Assembly (NCBI GenBank): GCA_002702705.1
Contig: PABH01000035.1
Coordinates: forward strand, 40,165-104,164
Length of the DNA: 64,000 nt
From: Anaerolineaceae bacterium
GTDB taxonomy: Bacteria > Chloroflexota > Anaerolineae > Anaerolineales > Anaerolineaceae
Direction of reading: 5' to 3'
Shown: one piece after another, positions 6,804 through 15,033 of the stretch
Layout of the letters: each line of letters opens with the position of its first letter
How positions within the stretch are numbered: the stretch's first letter is position 1
Translations under genes and position numbers: made by a program
The notes under the pieces: model-generated
Told to the model about the DNA's origin: nothing
Databases searched by the model: none
What the model saw: only the letters and a program-made list of their open reading frames with translations

Positions 6804-8966
6804 ATGAGTGAATATTTTAATCTTGAAAACTTAAACGTTCAGCGTGGGTTTAACCGTTTGGCGTCCATCAAACCGGACCAGCCCATTCCGGGGGGTATGC
6901 GTTTTTTAAGTCAGGCGGGGAAATTGGATATTGTTTTTTACCAACCCGGAATCATTCGAATGCGGTTAAATCATAAACCTGTTAATGATTATGGATTACT
7001 GGTTGGTGAACAAGTGGAGGTGCCGGTAGAAATTAAAACCGGAACACAAAGTGTCAGTTTGATTTCTGAGGATGTGGAATTTGAGGTTTTTCCATCTCCG
7101 ATTGCTTTCCGCTTAAAAAAAGGCGGAAAGGTAATTTTAGAGACCACCACAGACCGTTCGATGGAAAATACGGAACGGTTTTTTCCATTTGCCAAAACCG
7201 ATCACGGGGATTGGCAAATGGCCTGGGCGTTAAAGAGTGATGAAGCCGTGTATGGGCTGGGAGAAAAATTCGGCCGCTTAAACCACCGTGGAGAATTAAT
7301 CACATCTTGGGATTATGATGCCTTATCTGTCAACTCAGAGCGTTCTTATAAAAACGTACCCTTTGCCTGGTCTCCGAAAGGATGGGGAATGTTTGTGCAT
7401 ACCCCCGGCCGGGTAAAACATGCGGTTGGTTTTTCGGTCTGGTCACATCGTAATTATGTCCTCCAAATTGAAGATCAGAACCTGGATGTATTTTTATTTG
7501 CAGTGGATTCTCCGGCTGAAGTGATTAAAAAATATACTGTACTGACTGGCTGCAGCCCGGAGTTACCTGATTGGAGTTATGGGGTATGGATGGCTCGCGG
7601 TTATTATCATACCGCCGAGGAATTGATGGAGGCCGTGCAGGGTATGCGGGATCGTAATATCCCGCTGGATGTTATTCTGCTGGATGGGCAGGCCTGGCAT
7701 AAAAGAGAGACCCGCTTTGATTTTACCTGGGATCCGGATCGTTATCCTGATCCGCCTGCCTTTGTGCAACATCTAAAAGACTTGAACGTTCGCCTATGTT
7801 TGTGGGAATATACCTATATTTCCACATTTAACCCCCTATTCCATGAGTTAGCAGATAAAAATTATTTATTAAAAACTACGGATGGTGAGCCCTATATTCA
7901 CCGTTGGATGCCGGAACCCTACGATATGGCCATGCCGCAGTTAATGCCAAGCGGAATTATCGACCTCACCAATCCGGATGCGTATGCCTGGTTCCGTGAC
8001 CAGCACAAACCACTATTTGAGATGGGTGTGGCTGTGATGAAGACCGATTTTGGGGAAGCCGTGCCGGAACATGTTGTTGCTTTTAATGGGGATTCGGGCA
8101 AACGATTACATAATGTTTACCCCATCTTATATAACCGTTGTGTTTATGAGGCGGCTGAACTATATGGTGAGGGCAAACCGTTGGTGTGGGGGCGTTCCGG
8201 TTGGATTGGCAGCCAGCGTTACCCGATTCAATGGGGCGGTGATCCGCAAACCGATTGGGAGGGTTTGGCAGCCAGTATTCGCGGCGGACAGGCCTGGGGA
8301 TTGAGCGGTAACCCGTTTTATGCGCATGATATTGGTGGTTTTTATGGTGACCAACCCGGTGCGGAATTGTTTGTGCGCTGGACACAGGCCGGTGTTTTTA
8401 CTTCTCACACTCGTTTTCATGGCCGCGGCCCGCGGGAACCCTGGCATTGGGGAGAAGCGATGCAGCTGATTATTTGTAAATGGATCAATTTCCGTTACCG
8501 CCTGCTGCCTTATTTAAAAATTTGTGAAAAACAAGCCGTTCAAGAATCCATGCCAGTGATGCGAGCCATGGTGTTGGCCTTCCCGGAAGATCGGGCTGCC
8601 TGGGCGTTTGAACAGCAGTATATGTTTGGTCCGTCCTTACTGGTTGCGCCGATTACTGAGCCTGGTGGTGAAAAATGTGTTTATTTACCGCATGGGGATT
8701 GGTATGATATCTGGCATGGTCAAAAATTTGAAGGCGGCCAGGTGATTCAATTGGAAAACTTCCCTCTGGATGAAATTCCCGTGTTTGGGCGTGCTGGAAC
8801 CAGCCTGCCCCTGGGGCCCGAAATTCAGCACACCAATCAGCTTGAAGGAAAACTCCAGGTTAATGAAATCTGGCAGTTTGGTGAATCACAGATGGATCTT
8901 GTTAAGGATTGGCTGGATGCTGATGTGGTGGAGGAAAAGTCTGTCGTTGTCAAAAAATTTGATTGA
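6804..8966 (+). CDS. GH31 glycoside hydrolase (YicI-like), candidate sulfoquinovosidase
   Basis: A 720-residue family 31 alpha-glycosidase. The nucleophile is D415 in KTDFGE and the acid/base D480 in WGGDPQTDW, almost the numbering of E. coli alpha-xylosidase YicI. The N-terminal beta-sandwich includes VYGLGEKFGRLNHRG; the barrel has SGNPFYAHDIGGF and FTSHTRFHGRGPREPW. Overall it looks closer to YicI than to sulfoquinovosidase YihQ, but the loop after strand 3 reads DGQAWHKRETRFDF, with a Gln (296) in a QxW as in YihQ and three extra basic residues that might bind a sulfonate. Alternative substrates are xylosides or glucosides. A 140-bp gap with a possible weak promoter precedes it; AGGGAG is the ribosome site. 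Confidence 0.85.
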   Translation: MSEYFNLENLNVQRGFNRLASIKPDQPIPGGMRFLSQAGKLDIVFYQPGIIRMRLNHKPVNDYGLLVGEQVEVPVEIKTGTQSVSLISEDVEFEVFPSPIAFRLKKGGKVILETTTDRSMENTERFFPFAKTDHGDWQMAWALKSDEAVYGLGEKFGRLNHRGELITSWDYDALSVNSERSYKNVPFAWSPKGWGMFVHTPGRVKHAVGFSVWSHRNYVLQIEDQNLDVFLFAVDSPAEVIKKYTVLTGCSPELPDWSYGVWMARGYYHTAEELMEAVQGMRDRNIPLDVILLDGQAWHKRETRFDFTWDPDRYPDPPAFVQHLKDLNVRLCLWEYTYISTFNPLFHELADKNYLLKTTDGEPYIHRWMPEPYDMAMPQLMPSGIIDLTNPDAYAWFRDQHKPLFEMGVAVMKTDFGEAVPEHVVAFNGDSGKRLHNVYPILYNRCVYEAAELYGEGKPLVWGRSGWIGSQRYPIQWGGDPQTDWEGLAASIRGGQAWGLSGNPFYAHDIGGFYGDQPGAELFVRWTQAGVFTSHTRFHGRGPREPWHWGEAMQLIICKWINFRYRLLPYLKICEKQAVQESMPVMRAMVLAFPEDRAAWAFEQQYMFGPSLLVAPITEPGGEKCVYLPHGDWYDIWHGQKFEGGQVIQLENFPLDEIPVFGRAGTSLPLGPEIQHTNQLEGKLQVNEIWQFGESQMDLVKDWLDADVVEEKSVVVKKFD

Positions 8967-8978
8967 TTGTATATCGTA

Positions 8979-9028
8979 GAGGGAAAGATCCCTCATTCAA
9001 ACCTTCTTCCCGCCCGGTGAGAAGGTTT
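8979..9028 (+). terminator. two consecutive hairpins between the GH31 and AOR genes
   Basis: GAGGG/CCCTC (8979-8994) and AAACCTTCT/AGAAGGTTT (8999-9028) form adjacent stems. The second is followed by AAACAAAATTTGG rather than a T tract, so it may attenuate or protect the message ends rather than stop transcription fully. Either way the AOR-TauE pair may be expressed at a different level from the upstream genes. Confidence 0.4.
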
Positions 9029-9056
9029 AAACAAAATTTGGAAATGATGGTATTGT

Positions 9057-10892
9057 ATGAATATGACTGGTCGTTTTTTTCGGATTAACTTAACCACCCG
9101 GGAAATTACAAAAGAAACCATTTCAGAGGAAATGATCCGGCGTTATCTGTTGGGCAGCGGTTATGCCGCTTATCTCTATCATCAGGAGATGGATCCCATG
9201 ATTGGCGCCTTAGACCCGAACAATGCTCTGTACGTCTTTAACGGTTTGCTTTCCGGTTATACAGCACCGACAGGCTGCCGTTCTTCCTGGTGTGGGCGTT
9301 CACCGTTATCCGGCATCTGGAATGAAGCCAATATGGGGGGGCATTTTGGCGGAGAATTAAGAAAAACGGGCTGGGATGGATTTGTGGCTACGGGACGTGC
9401 CGAAAAGCCGGTTTATCTATACATCCAAGACGATCAAATCGAAGTGCGCTCTGCGGAACACCTGTGGGGCAAGGATACCTTTGAAACGTACGACCAGTTA
9501 ATTAACGAAACGGATCCGAAAGCCCGAGCGGCGGTGATTGGACCTGCCGGAGAAAACCAGGTTTTGTTCGCCGCGGTCGTGCAGGGCGGTTCCACACACA
9601 GCCGGGCTGCCGGGCGGGGCGGCATGGGCGCTGTGATGGGCAGCAAAAATTTAAAGGGGGTTGTGGTACGCGGCACAAGCAAACCCGATGTGTTTGATAC
9701 CTCTGGTTTCCGTAGTTATGTTAAAGAAACCAATAAAACTATTCAGGCTGCCAGTAAAGGGCTTTCTGCCTATGGTACGGCGGGCGGGGTTGAAGGAGCG
9801 GAAGCAGTAGGTGATTTACCAATCCGCAACTGGGCAGCCGGCTCATGGGAAGACGGCGCCACGGCCATCGCCGGGCAGACCATGCAGGAAAAATACCCTG
9901 TCAAACAGGCTTTTTGTTTTGCCTGTCCGATTGGCTGCGGCAAACAGGTCACGACTGAAAACGAAGACGGTACTTTATTTAAACGGGAAGCACCGGAATA
10001 TGAAACCCTGGCCGGTTTTGGCGGTTTATTGGAAATTGATGATATTGATACCGTGATTGCCGCCAATGATTACTGCAACCGGATGGGTTTGGATACCATG
10101 AGCACATCCACTGTGGCGGCTTTTGCCTATGAAGCCTATCAAAATGGTTTGATTTCAACCGAGGCAGTAGGCGGGTATGATCTGACCTGGGGTAATAAGG
10201 AAGCGCTGCCGCCGCTGCTGGACCGGATCACCTATCGTTCTGGGGCTGGGGCTTACCTGGCGGATGGGGTGCGCCTGGCGGCTGAATTTTTGGGGCATGA
10301 TTCGGAAAAATATGCCATCCATGTGAAGGGGCTCGAGCTGGCCAATCATGATCCGAGAGCCATCAACTCGATGGCGGTTGGTTATGCCACCGCGAACCGC
10401 GGCGGCTGCCATCTGGAAACCTTATCGTACTGGACCATTTACGGCTTAAAACCACCCTGGTCAACTGTCGAAATTAAAAACCGGTTTGAACCGGAAAACG
10501 CAGCCCAGCAGGCAGTCGATTTTCAGAATTATTTTTCGGCTTACAACCCCTTGGGGTTGTGTAAGTTTATTTCCAAATCACGTTTAAGTGCCGAAGATAT
10601 AGCAGAATATGTGGCCCTGTTAACCGGCTGGGAGTTTTCGGGTGAGGAATATACCCTGATTGGAGAACGTCTGTTTAACTTAAAACGGCTGATTAACCAA
10701 AAATTAGGTGTAAACCGGAAGGATGATACCTTACCGCCGCGCATCTTAACCGAGGCTCGCCCGGATGGTATGTCGGCGGGCAAACTGCCGGATTTACCCT
10801 TATTACTAAATACCTATTATGAAATCCGTGGGTGGGATTCGGAAGGGGTTCCCCTGCAGGAAACACTTTCTCGATTATCGTTAGAATTATAA
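9057..10892 (+). CDS. aldehyde:ferredoxin oxidoreductase (tungsten/molybdopterin)
   Basis: A 611-residue AOR, the family's usual length. It oxidises aldehydes to carboxylates and reduces ferredoxin using a bis-pterin tungsten (or molybdenum) centre and one 4Fe-4S cluster. Cluster ligands are C287, C290, C294 (CFACPIGC) and C502 (LGLCKF), closely matching Pyrococcus AOR spacing. Pterin-binding segments include GRGGMGAVMGSKNLKG and NRMGLDTMS. Starts at 9057 or 9063 (MNMTGRF) are both possible. It is 18 bp upstream of the TauE gene. In this cluster the natural substrate could be sulfoacetaldehyde, giving sulfoacetate and reduced ferredoxin; that is inference from context. Confidence 0.92.
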   Translation: MNMTGRFFRINLTTREITKETISEEMIRRYLLGSGYAAYLYHQEMDPMIGALDPNNALYVFNGLLSGYTAPTGCRSSWCGRSPLSGIWNEANMGGHFGGELRKTGWDGFVATGRAEKPVYLYIQDDQIEVRSAEHLWGKDTFETYDQLINETDPKARAAVIGPAGENQVLFAAVVQGGSTHSRAAGRGGMGAVMGSKNLKGVVVRGTSKPDVFDTSGFRSYVKETNKTIQAASKGLSAYGTAGGVEGAEAVGDLPIRNWAAGSWEDGATAIAGQTMQEKYPVKQAFCFACPIGCGKQVTTENEDGTLFKREAPEYETLAGFGGLLEIDDIDTVIAANDYCNRMGLDTMSTSTVAAFAYEAYQNGLISTEAVGGYDLTWGNKEALPPLLDRITYRSGAGAYLADGVRLAAEFLGHDSEKYAIHVKGLELANHDPRAINSMAVGYATANRGGCHLETLSYWTIYGLKPPWSTVEIKNRFEPENAAQQAVDFQNYFSAYNPLGLCKFISKSRLSAEDIAEYVALLTGWEFSGEEYTLIGERLFNLKRLINQKLGVNRKDDTLPPRILTEARPDGMSAGKLPDLPLLLNTYYEIRGWDSEGVPLQETLSRLSLEL

Positions 10893-10910
10893 ATAAAGGA
10901 ACCATCCAAT

Positions 10911-11651
10911 ATGGGTTTTGAATTTAATATCATTTATGTTTACATTGCCCTGATCGTGTTTTTTGCGACCATGACCCGGGCCGCGATCGGTTTTGGCGGT
11001 GCCTTGATTGCGATGCCCCTGCTGACCTTGCTGCTGCCGATTAAAGAGACCTCCCCGCTGGTGGCCTTGATGACCAATACCAATGCCATTTTTATTTTGT
11101 TGGGCAGCTGGCGTGAAGTGCGGGTCAAAAGTGCCTGGCGGTTAATTCTAGCTTCGTTGGTGGGTATTCCGATTGGTGTGGTAATCCTCAGCCAGGCTTA
11201 CCAGGGTTTGGTAACGGGTTTGTTGGGGGTAATCATTATTTTGTTTGCAGGGTATAGTTTGTTTAATCCGGAAATTAAAGTGAAGGTGAATGAAAACACG
11301 GCTTTTTTGTTTGGCTTTTTTGCCGGAATTTTGGGCGGCGCTTATAATGCCAACGGACCCCTGGTGGTGATTTATGCTACCATGCGGAAATGGCCTGCCG
11401 AAAAATTCCGCGCCACCTTGCAGGGATATTTTTTCCCCATCGGGTTGGTGATTATTTTCGGTTATGTCTTATCCGGCTTATATACCCGTACTGTGTTTTT
11501 GTATTACCTGTATGCCGCTTTACCGGCAACCTTTTTGGGTTATTTAACGGGGAATCTGATCCATCACCGCATTCCGCAGAATTTATTTAAGCAGATGGTT
11601 TATTTGCTGCTGATTGCGGTGGGTGTGTCGTTGATCATCAAGGTTTTTTAA
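10911..11651 (+). CDS. TauE/SafE-family membrane permease, probable sulfonate exporter
   Basis: A 246-residue integral membrane protein with about eight hydrophobic segments and the repeated family motif: GFGGALIAMPLLTLLLP in the first half and FFAGILGGAYNANGPLVVIY in the second. TauE/SafE proteins move small anions, often sulfite, sulfoacetate or other sulfonates; they are the standard export component of sulfoglycolytic operons. AAAGGA lies before the ATG and the gene closely follows the AOR gene. Here it likely exports the C2 sulfonate left after carbon extraction from sulfoquinovose. Import of another organic anion is an alternative, as no other transporter is in the cluster. Confidence 0.88.
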   Translation: MGFEFNIIYVYIALIVFFATMTRAAIGFGGALIAMPLLTLLLPIKETSPLVALMTNTNAIFILLGSWREVRVKSAWRLILASLVGIPIGVVILSQAYQGLVTGLLGVIIILFAGYSLFNPEIKVKVNENTAFLFGFFAGILGGAYNANGPLVVIYATMRKWPAEKFRATLQGYFFPIGLVIIFGYVLSGLYTRTVFLYYLYAALPATFLGYLTGNLIHHRIPQNLFKQMVYLLLIAVGVSLIIKVF

Positions 11652-11667
11652 GAGCAACCTGGATGAG

Positions 11668-12308
11668 AGCCGTGCCGAAGCCGGGATTGTTGCGAAGAAT
11701 GGTCTTGGAATGTGGGTTTTGAATGATAAGGAAAATTGATTATTAAGCCAAACTCAAACCCGGATTCTGTTTTAAGAACAAACCTCGGGCTATATCCTTC
11801 CAAATGATCCAGTCTGCTGGTGAGTTTGCTTTGCTAACGGTGCAGCTTCAGAGATCATAATCCCGAGGTTGGGTAGGCTTGCCGAAGCCGGGATTGTTGT
11901 GATGAAGGCTCTCAGAATGTGGAGTTTGAATGATAAGGAGAATTGATATTAAGCCAAACTCAAGCCCGGATTCTGATCTTTTAAGAGCAAACCTCGGGCT
12001 ATATCCTTCCAAATGAACCGGTCTGCTGGTGAGTTTGTTTTGCCAACGGTGTAGCTTCGGAGATTATAATCCCGAGTTTGGGGGCATGCGGAATCCGGGA
12101 TTGTTGCGAAGAATGGTCTTGGAATGTGGGTTTTGAATGATAAGGAAAATTGATTATTAAGCCAAACTCAAGCCCGGATTCTGTTTTAAGAACAAACCTC
12201 GGGCTATATCCTTCCAAATAATCCGGATTGCTGGTGAGTTTGTTTTGCTAAAGTTGTTGCTTCGGAGATCATAATCCCGAAGTTGGGTAGGCTTGCCGAA
12301 GCCGGGAT
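11668..12308. repeat. three tandem REP-like palindromic repeats (copies B, C, D), period about 207 bp
   Basis: Each unit has a 90-bp core framed by AACCTCGGG and CCCGAGGTT (11781-11870, 11990-12079 and 12195-12284, with single mismatches in the right arm of C and D). Cores are joined by a conserved linker that includes CCGAAGCCGGGATTGTTG and AAGCCAAACTCAAGCCCGG. The unit repeats head to tail at 205-209 bp. No convincing gene lies inside; short reading frames here are artefacts of the repeat. Confidence 0.9.
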
Positions 12309-12884
12309 TTTTTCAATTAGAATTTTCCACAAAGTCCCGGTAATTTTCTATTTCTGCAAAATTGTCCAAAACCAAATCTTTCTTCAAATTATCCCCGGTT
12401 CTTTCACCAATATAATCCAAATAACTTGAGTAAGCCCAATCTTTTGGGGAACGAACCAAACCAGCTTTTACTGGATTTAAATGGATATACCGTGATACAT
12501 AAACTAATTCTTCCGAGGTTGTTATTTGTTTGAATTTATACGATCCTTGGAATATAGGACCTACCCGATGCTCTTGATTGTTGATGGCTTTTGTATAGGC
12601 GGTGCTGAAGGGCAAAATCACTTTTATACCAAAATCTTGACAAAGGACATTTACCAACAGATGGTAATGGTTTGGCATCAAACAATATGCCAGTATTTCT
12701 GCATATGGGGATCGAAAATATTGGAACGTTTTATAAAGGAAATAGTCCCAATTCTTTTCTTTAAAAAAAATCGGTTCCCGGTTAACACCTCGATTATAAA
12801 TATGATAGATTTGGTTTTGTTGAATTTGTGGTTTTTGCATGGTACATATTAATTATAGAATCAGTTTTTTAAAATGGGTCAGGT
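12309..12884 (-). mobile_element. RAYT/IS200-type element interrupting the repeat array
   Basis: Repeat sequence stops at GCCGGGATT near 12308 and resumes at TTTTTAAGAGCAAACCTCGGG near 12883, so about 575 bp including one transposase gene replaces part of a repeat unit. I see no terminal inverted repeats or target duplications, as expected for the HUH single-strand transposase group. Boundaries are approximate to about 10 bp. Confidence 0.65.
12313..12840 (-). CDS. REP-associated tyrosine transposase (RAYT, Y1/HUH family)
   Basis: A 175-residue protein with IYHIYNRGVNREPIF at the N-terminus, the HUH metal motif in CLMPNHYHLLV, and YIHLNPVKAGLV carrying the probable catalytic Tyr. These are hallmarks of the Y1 transposases that mobilise or process REP palindromes as single-stranded DNA. 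It is flanked on both sides by hairpin repeats, the arrangement expected of a RAYT and its cognate REP sequences. The reading frame is intact, so the protein could be active. The ATG at 12840 is followed by MQKPQIQQNQ; a clear Shine-Dalgarno is absent. Confidence 0.88.
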   Translation of the reverse strand: MQKPQIQQNQIYHIYNRGVNREPIFFKEKNWDYFLYKTFQYFRSPYAEILAYCLMPNHYHLLVNVLCQDFGIKVILPFSTAYTKAINNQEHRVGPIFQGSYKFKQITTSEELVYVSRYIHLNPVKAGLVRSPKDWAYSSYLDYIGERTGDNLKKDLVLDNFAEIENYRDFVENSN

Positions 12885-13222
12885 TTTTAAGAGCAAACCT
12901 CGGGCTAAATCCTTGCAAATGATCCGGATTTCTGGTGAGTTTGCTTTGCTAACGGTGCAGCTTCGGAGACGATAATCCCGAGGTTGGGGGACGCGTAGAA
13001 GCCGGGATTGTTGTGAAGAATGGTCTTGGAATGTGGGTTTTGAATGATAGGGAGAATCGATTTTAAAGCCAAGGATCAAGCCCGGATTCTGTTTTTAAAG
13101 AACAAACCTCGGGCTATCTCCTTCCAAATGTCCGTTCTGCTAGTGAAATTGCTTTGCTAACGGTGCAGCTTCGGAGACGATAATCCCGAGGTTGGGGGAC
13201 GCGCAGAAGCCGGGATTGTTTC
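12880..13222. repeat. two further REP-like palindromic repeats (copies E, F)
   Basis: Cores at 12896-12985 and 13105-13193 have perfect AACCTCGGG/CCCGAGGTT arms and are again spaced 209 bp. They share variants such as GAGACGATAATCCCGAGG and GGGGGACGCG, so E and F are closer to each other than to copies B-D. This occupies most of the gap between the transposase and the ketopantoate-reductase-like gene. Confidence 0.9.
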
Positions 13223-13291
13223 CCCCCATACCTGTGCCAAAGGATAGGTGTGATTTATCCAGAATACGGATGTACTTCTCATGATTTGGTT

Positions 13292-13306
13292 TACACTTAA
13301 AGTGTA
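13292..13306. promoter_or_regulatory. 15-bp perfect inverted repeat, probable operator
   Basis: TACACTT-A-AAGTGTA is a perfect palindrome 26 bp upstream of the ATG at 13332. Its size and symmetry suit a TetR- or MarR-like repressor, but no such regulator gene is in the window. Confidence 0.5.
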
Positions 13307-13331
13307 CGTTGTTGTATTTGTGGAGGTAAGG

Positions 13332-14396
13332 ATGAAAATTTTAGTGATTGGTGCGGGTGTATTGGGGTCATTATATGCGGCTCGTTTGCAAAATAGCGGG
13401 CAGGATGTGACGGTTCTGGCACGTGGAAAACGGCTTACCCAACTCCGTGAAAATGGGATTGTTTTAACGAATGAATCCGGCCACGAAAAATCAATTACTC
13501 CGATGCGGGTAATTGAAGCAATTGATCCGGAAGAATTTTTTGATTTTGCCTTGGTGTTGGTTCGCAAAAACCAGATGAAAGAAGTTCTGCCCTTGCTTCG
13601 TGATAATGTTGGTGTTCAATCTTTCGTATTTATGAGTAATAATGCGGTCGGCCCGGTTGAATATATTCAAACCGTTGGAAACGAACGGGTCCTATTGGGC
13701 TTCCCCGGCGCAGGCGGCAGCCGCGATGAAAACGGTGAAGTAACTTACTCGATTGTTCCCGGAGAAATCCAATCGACCACGATCGGTGAATTAAACGGTC
13801 AGCGGACGGAACGGGTGGAGCAATTAAGTCGATTATTAAACCAGGCTGGTTTCCCGACAGTGATCAGCGAGAATATGGATGCCTGGTTAAAGACTCATGT
13901 GGCATTGGTCAGTCCGGTAGCAAATGCCATTTATTTGGCGGCGGGAGATCCCTATCGTCTGGCAAATACCCGGGATGGGTTGGTGCTGATGGTACGCGCC
14001 ATTCGGGAAGGACTGCATGTATTGGATCACTTAGGGGTGCCAATAACACCCAAAAAATACAAATTAATCCGGTGGGTACCGGAAGGAATTTTGGTGCCGA
14101 TCTTGCAAAAGGGATTTGCAACCCCCCAGGCCGAGTTGGTTTTGGCACGGCATGCCCGATCTGCGCGGGACGAAATGCAGCAATTGGGTTTAGAGTTTCA
14201 ACAATTAACCCTTGATGCCGGAGTGCCGACGCCAAATATTGATAACCTGATGTTATTTGCCACCTCCACTGAACGCGTTTTACCCTCCGGCAGCCAAAAA
14301 CTACGGTATTGTTACCAGGATTGGGTGCCAGTGGTAATGGGTGTGACGTTGGCTGGTCTTCTGATGGGAATCATTTTCCGCAGAAAAAGAAAGTAA
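13332..14396 (+). CDS. ketopantoate reductase-like (PanE/ApbA family) with C-terminal membrane anchor
   Basis: A 354-residue NAD(P)-dependent dehydrogenase. It begins MKILVIGAGVLGSLYAARL, a textbook Rossmann GxGxxG, followed by VRKNQMKEVLP and the C-terminal helical domain (WLKTHVALVSPVANAI, with the usual catalytic Lys). Unlike soluble PanE (about 300 residues) it ends in a hydrophobic helix and RRKRK, so it may be membrane-attached. The ATG at 13332 is used because GGAGG lies 6 nt upstream; the in-frame earlier ATG at 13281 would overlap the palindrome. The true substrate, ketopantoate or another 2-keto acid, is unknown. Confidence 0.78.
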   Translation: MKILVIGAGVLGSLYAARLQNSGQDVTVLARGKRLTQLRENGIVLTNESGHEKSITPMRVIEAIDPEEFFDFALVLVRKNQMKEVLPLLRDNVGVQSFVFMSNNAVGPVEYIQTVGNERVLLGFPGAGGSRDENGEVTYSIVPGEIQSTTIGELNGQRTERVEQLSRLLNQAGFPTVISENMDAWLKTHVALVSPVANAIYLAAGDPYRLANTRDGLVLMVRAIREGLHVLDHLGVPITPKKYKLIRWVPEGILVPILQKGFATPQAELVLARHARSARDEMQQLGLEFQQLTLDAGVPTPNIDNLMLFATSTERVLPSGSQKLRYCYQDWVPVVMGVTLAGLLMGIIFRRKRK

Positions 14397-14439
14397 ACTT
14401 ACATATACAGATCATAGGAACAACAGGAAAAATTTACAG

Positions 14440-14475
14440 GTTCTTCATAAGTTCTTCACAACTCCCCGATATGAT
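14440..14475 (+). promoter_or_regulatory. response-regulator direct repeat plus -10 box (secreted protein 1)
   Basis: CTTCATA-AGTT-CTTCACA, an 11-bp-period direct repeat, is followed after exactly 9 nt by TATGAT (14470-14475). The second repeat overlaps the place where a -35 would be, and no good -35 exists, as in activator-dependent promoters of OmpR/PhoB regulators. The same layout precedes the paralogue at 20380. Confidence 0.7.
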
Positions 14476-14526
14476 TAGTACAGATCAAAAAAATACATTC
14501 GTTTTAGAACGAAAGGAGTTGTAACA

Positions 14527-15015
14527 ATGAAAAACAAATTAGTCGTAGGTTTACTAACAGTCGTAATGGTAGCGGCAGTGGCCGTAACGGGTGCAGTGTA
14601 TGCACAATCTCCCGATCCGGGAACACCAGCCCCAGGCAGTGGGTATGGATACCAGTCTCAAATGACCGAAGATGGTCTTGGTTTATACCATGAAGATACA
14701 TTGGCTGCTTTTTCCGAAGCGTTAGGGATCTCGGTAGAAGAACTGGAAGTCCGCATTGCAGCTGGTGAAAACCTGGTGCAGATTGCCTTGGCCGAAGGAT
14801 TGACCGTTGAAGAAATTCAAGCCCTCAAACCCGTTGGCATGTACATGGGCGGACGCGGCGGCGCACAAATGGGCCGAGGAGCCGGTAACGTTGATGGTTT
14901 GCATCAATATTGTGACGGATCCTGTCTCGTGGACGGTGAATATGTACCGCAGTACTTGCAGCAGCAACAAGGCACGACCCGCGGCAGCCGTGGTGGTGGC
15001 CGCGCAGGCCGGTAA
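14527..15015 (+). CDS. small secreted protein, paralogue of the 19811-20380 product
   Basis: A 162-residue exported protein. The signal peptide (MKNKLVVGLLTVVMVAAVAV, ending AVYA-QS at about residue 27) is followed by a Pro/Gly-rich spacer and then a short helical module (AFSEALGISVEELEVRIAAG, then IALAEGLTVEEIQAL). The tail is Gly/Arg/Gln-rich with a CDGSC pair. The helical module recurs in the product at 19811-20380. AAAGGAG precedes the ATG. Its promoter carries an 11-bp direct repeat, so it is probably controlled by the nearby two-component system. Function is unknown; a periplasmic or surface stress protein is possible. Confidence 0.8.
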   Translation: MKNKLVVGLLTVVMVAAVAVTGAVYAQSPDPGTPAPGSGYGYQSQMTEDGLGLYHEDTLAAFSEALGISVEELEVRIAAGENLVQIALAEGLTVEEIQALKPVGMYMGGRGGAQMGRGAGNVDGLHQYCDGSCLVDGEYVPQYLQQQQGTTRGSRGGGRAGR

Positions 15016-15033
15016 GATCAGTTGAGTAGAAAG

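Noticed and set aside
11999..12217. Short minus-strand reading frames inside the repeat array
   Set aside because: They follow the repeat period and have no recognisable protein features or ribosome sites.
11668..13222. CRISPR array
   Set aside because: The repeats are about 90 bp with 205-209 bp period and the intervening sequence is conserved, unlike CRISPR spacers; no cas genes are nearby.
14440..14461. The CTTCATA/CTTCACA repeat as a -35 box
   Set aside because: No TTGACA-like hexamer is present at the right spacing; the direct-repeat explanation is better and is duplicated at 20431-20448.
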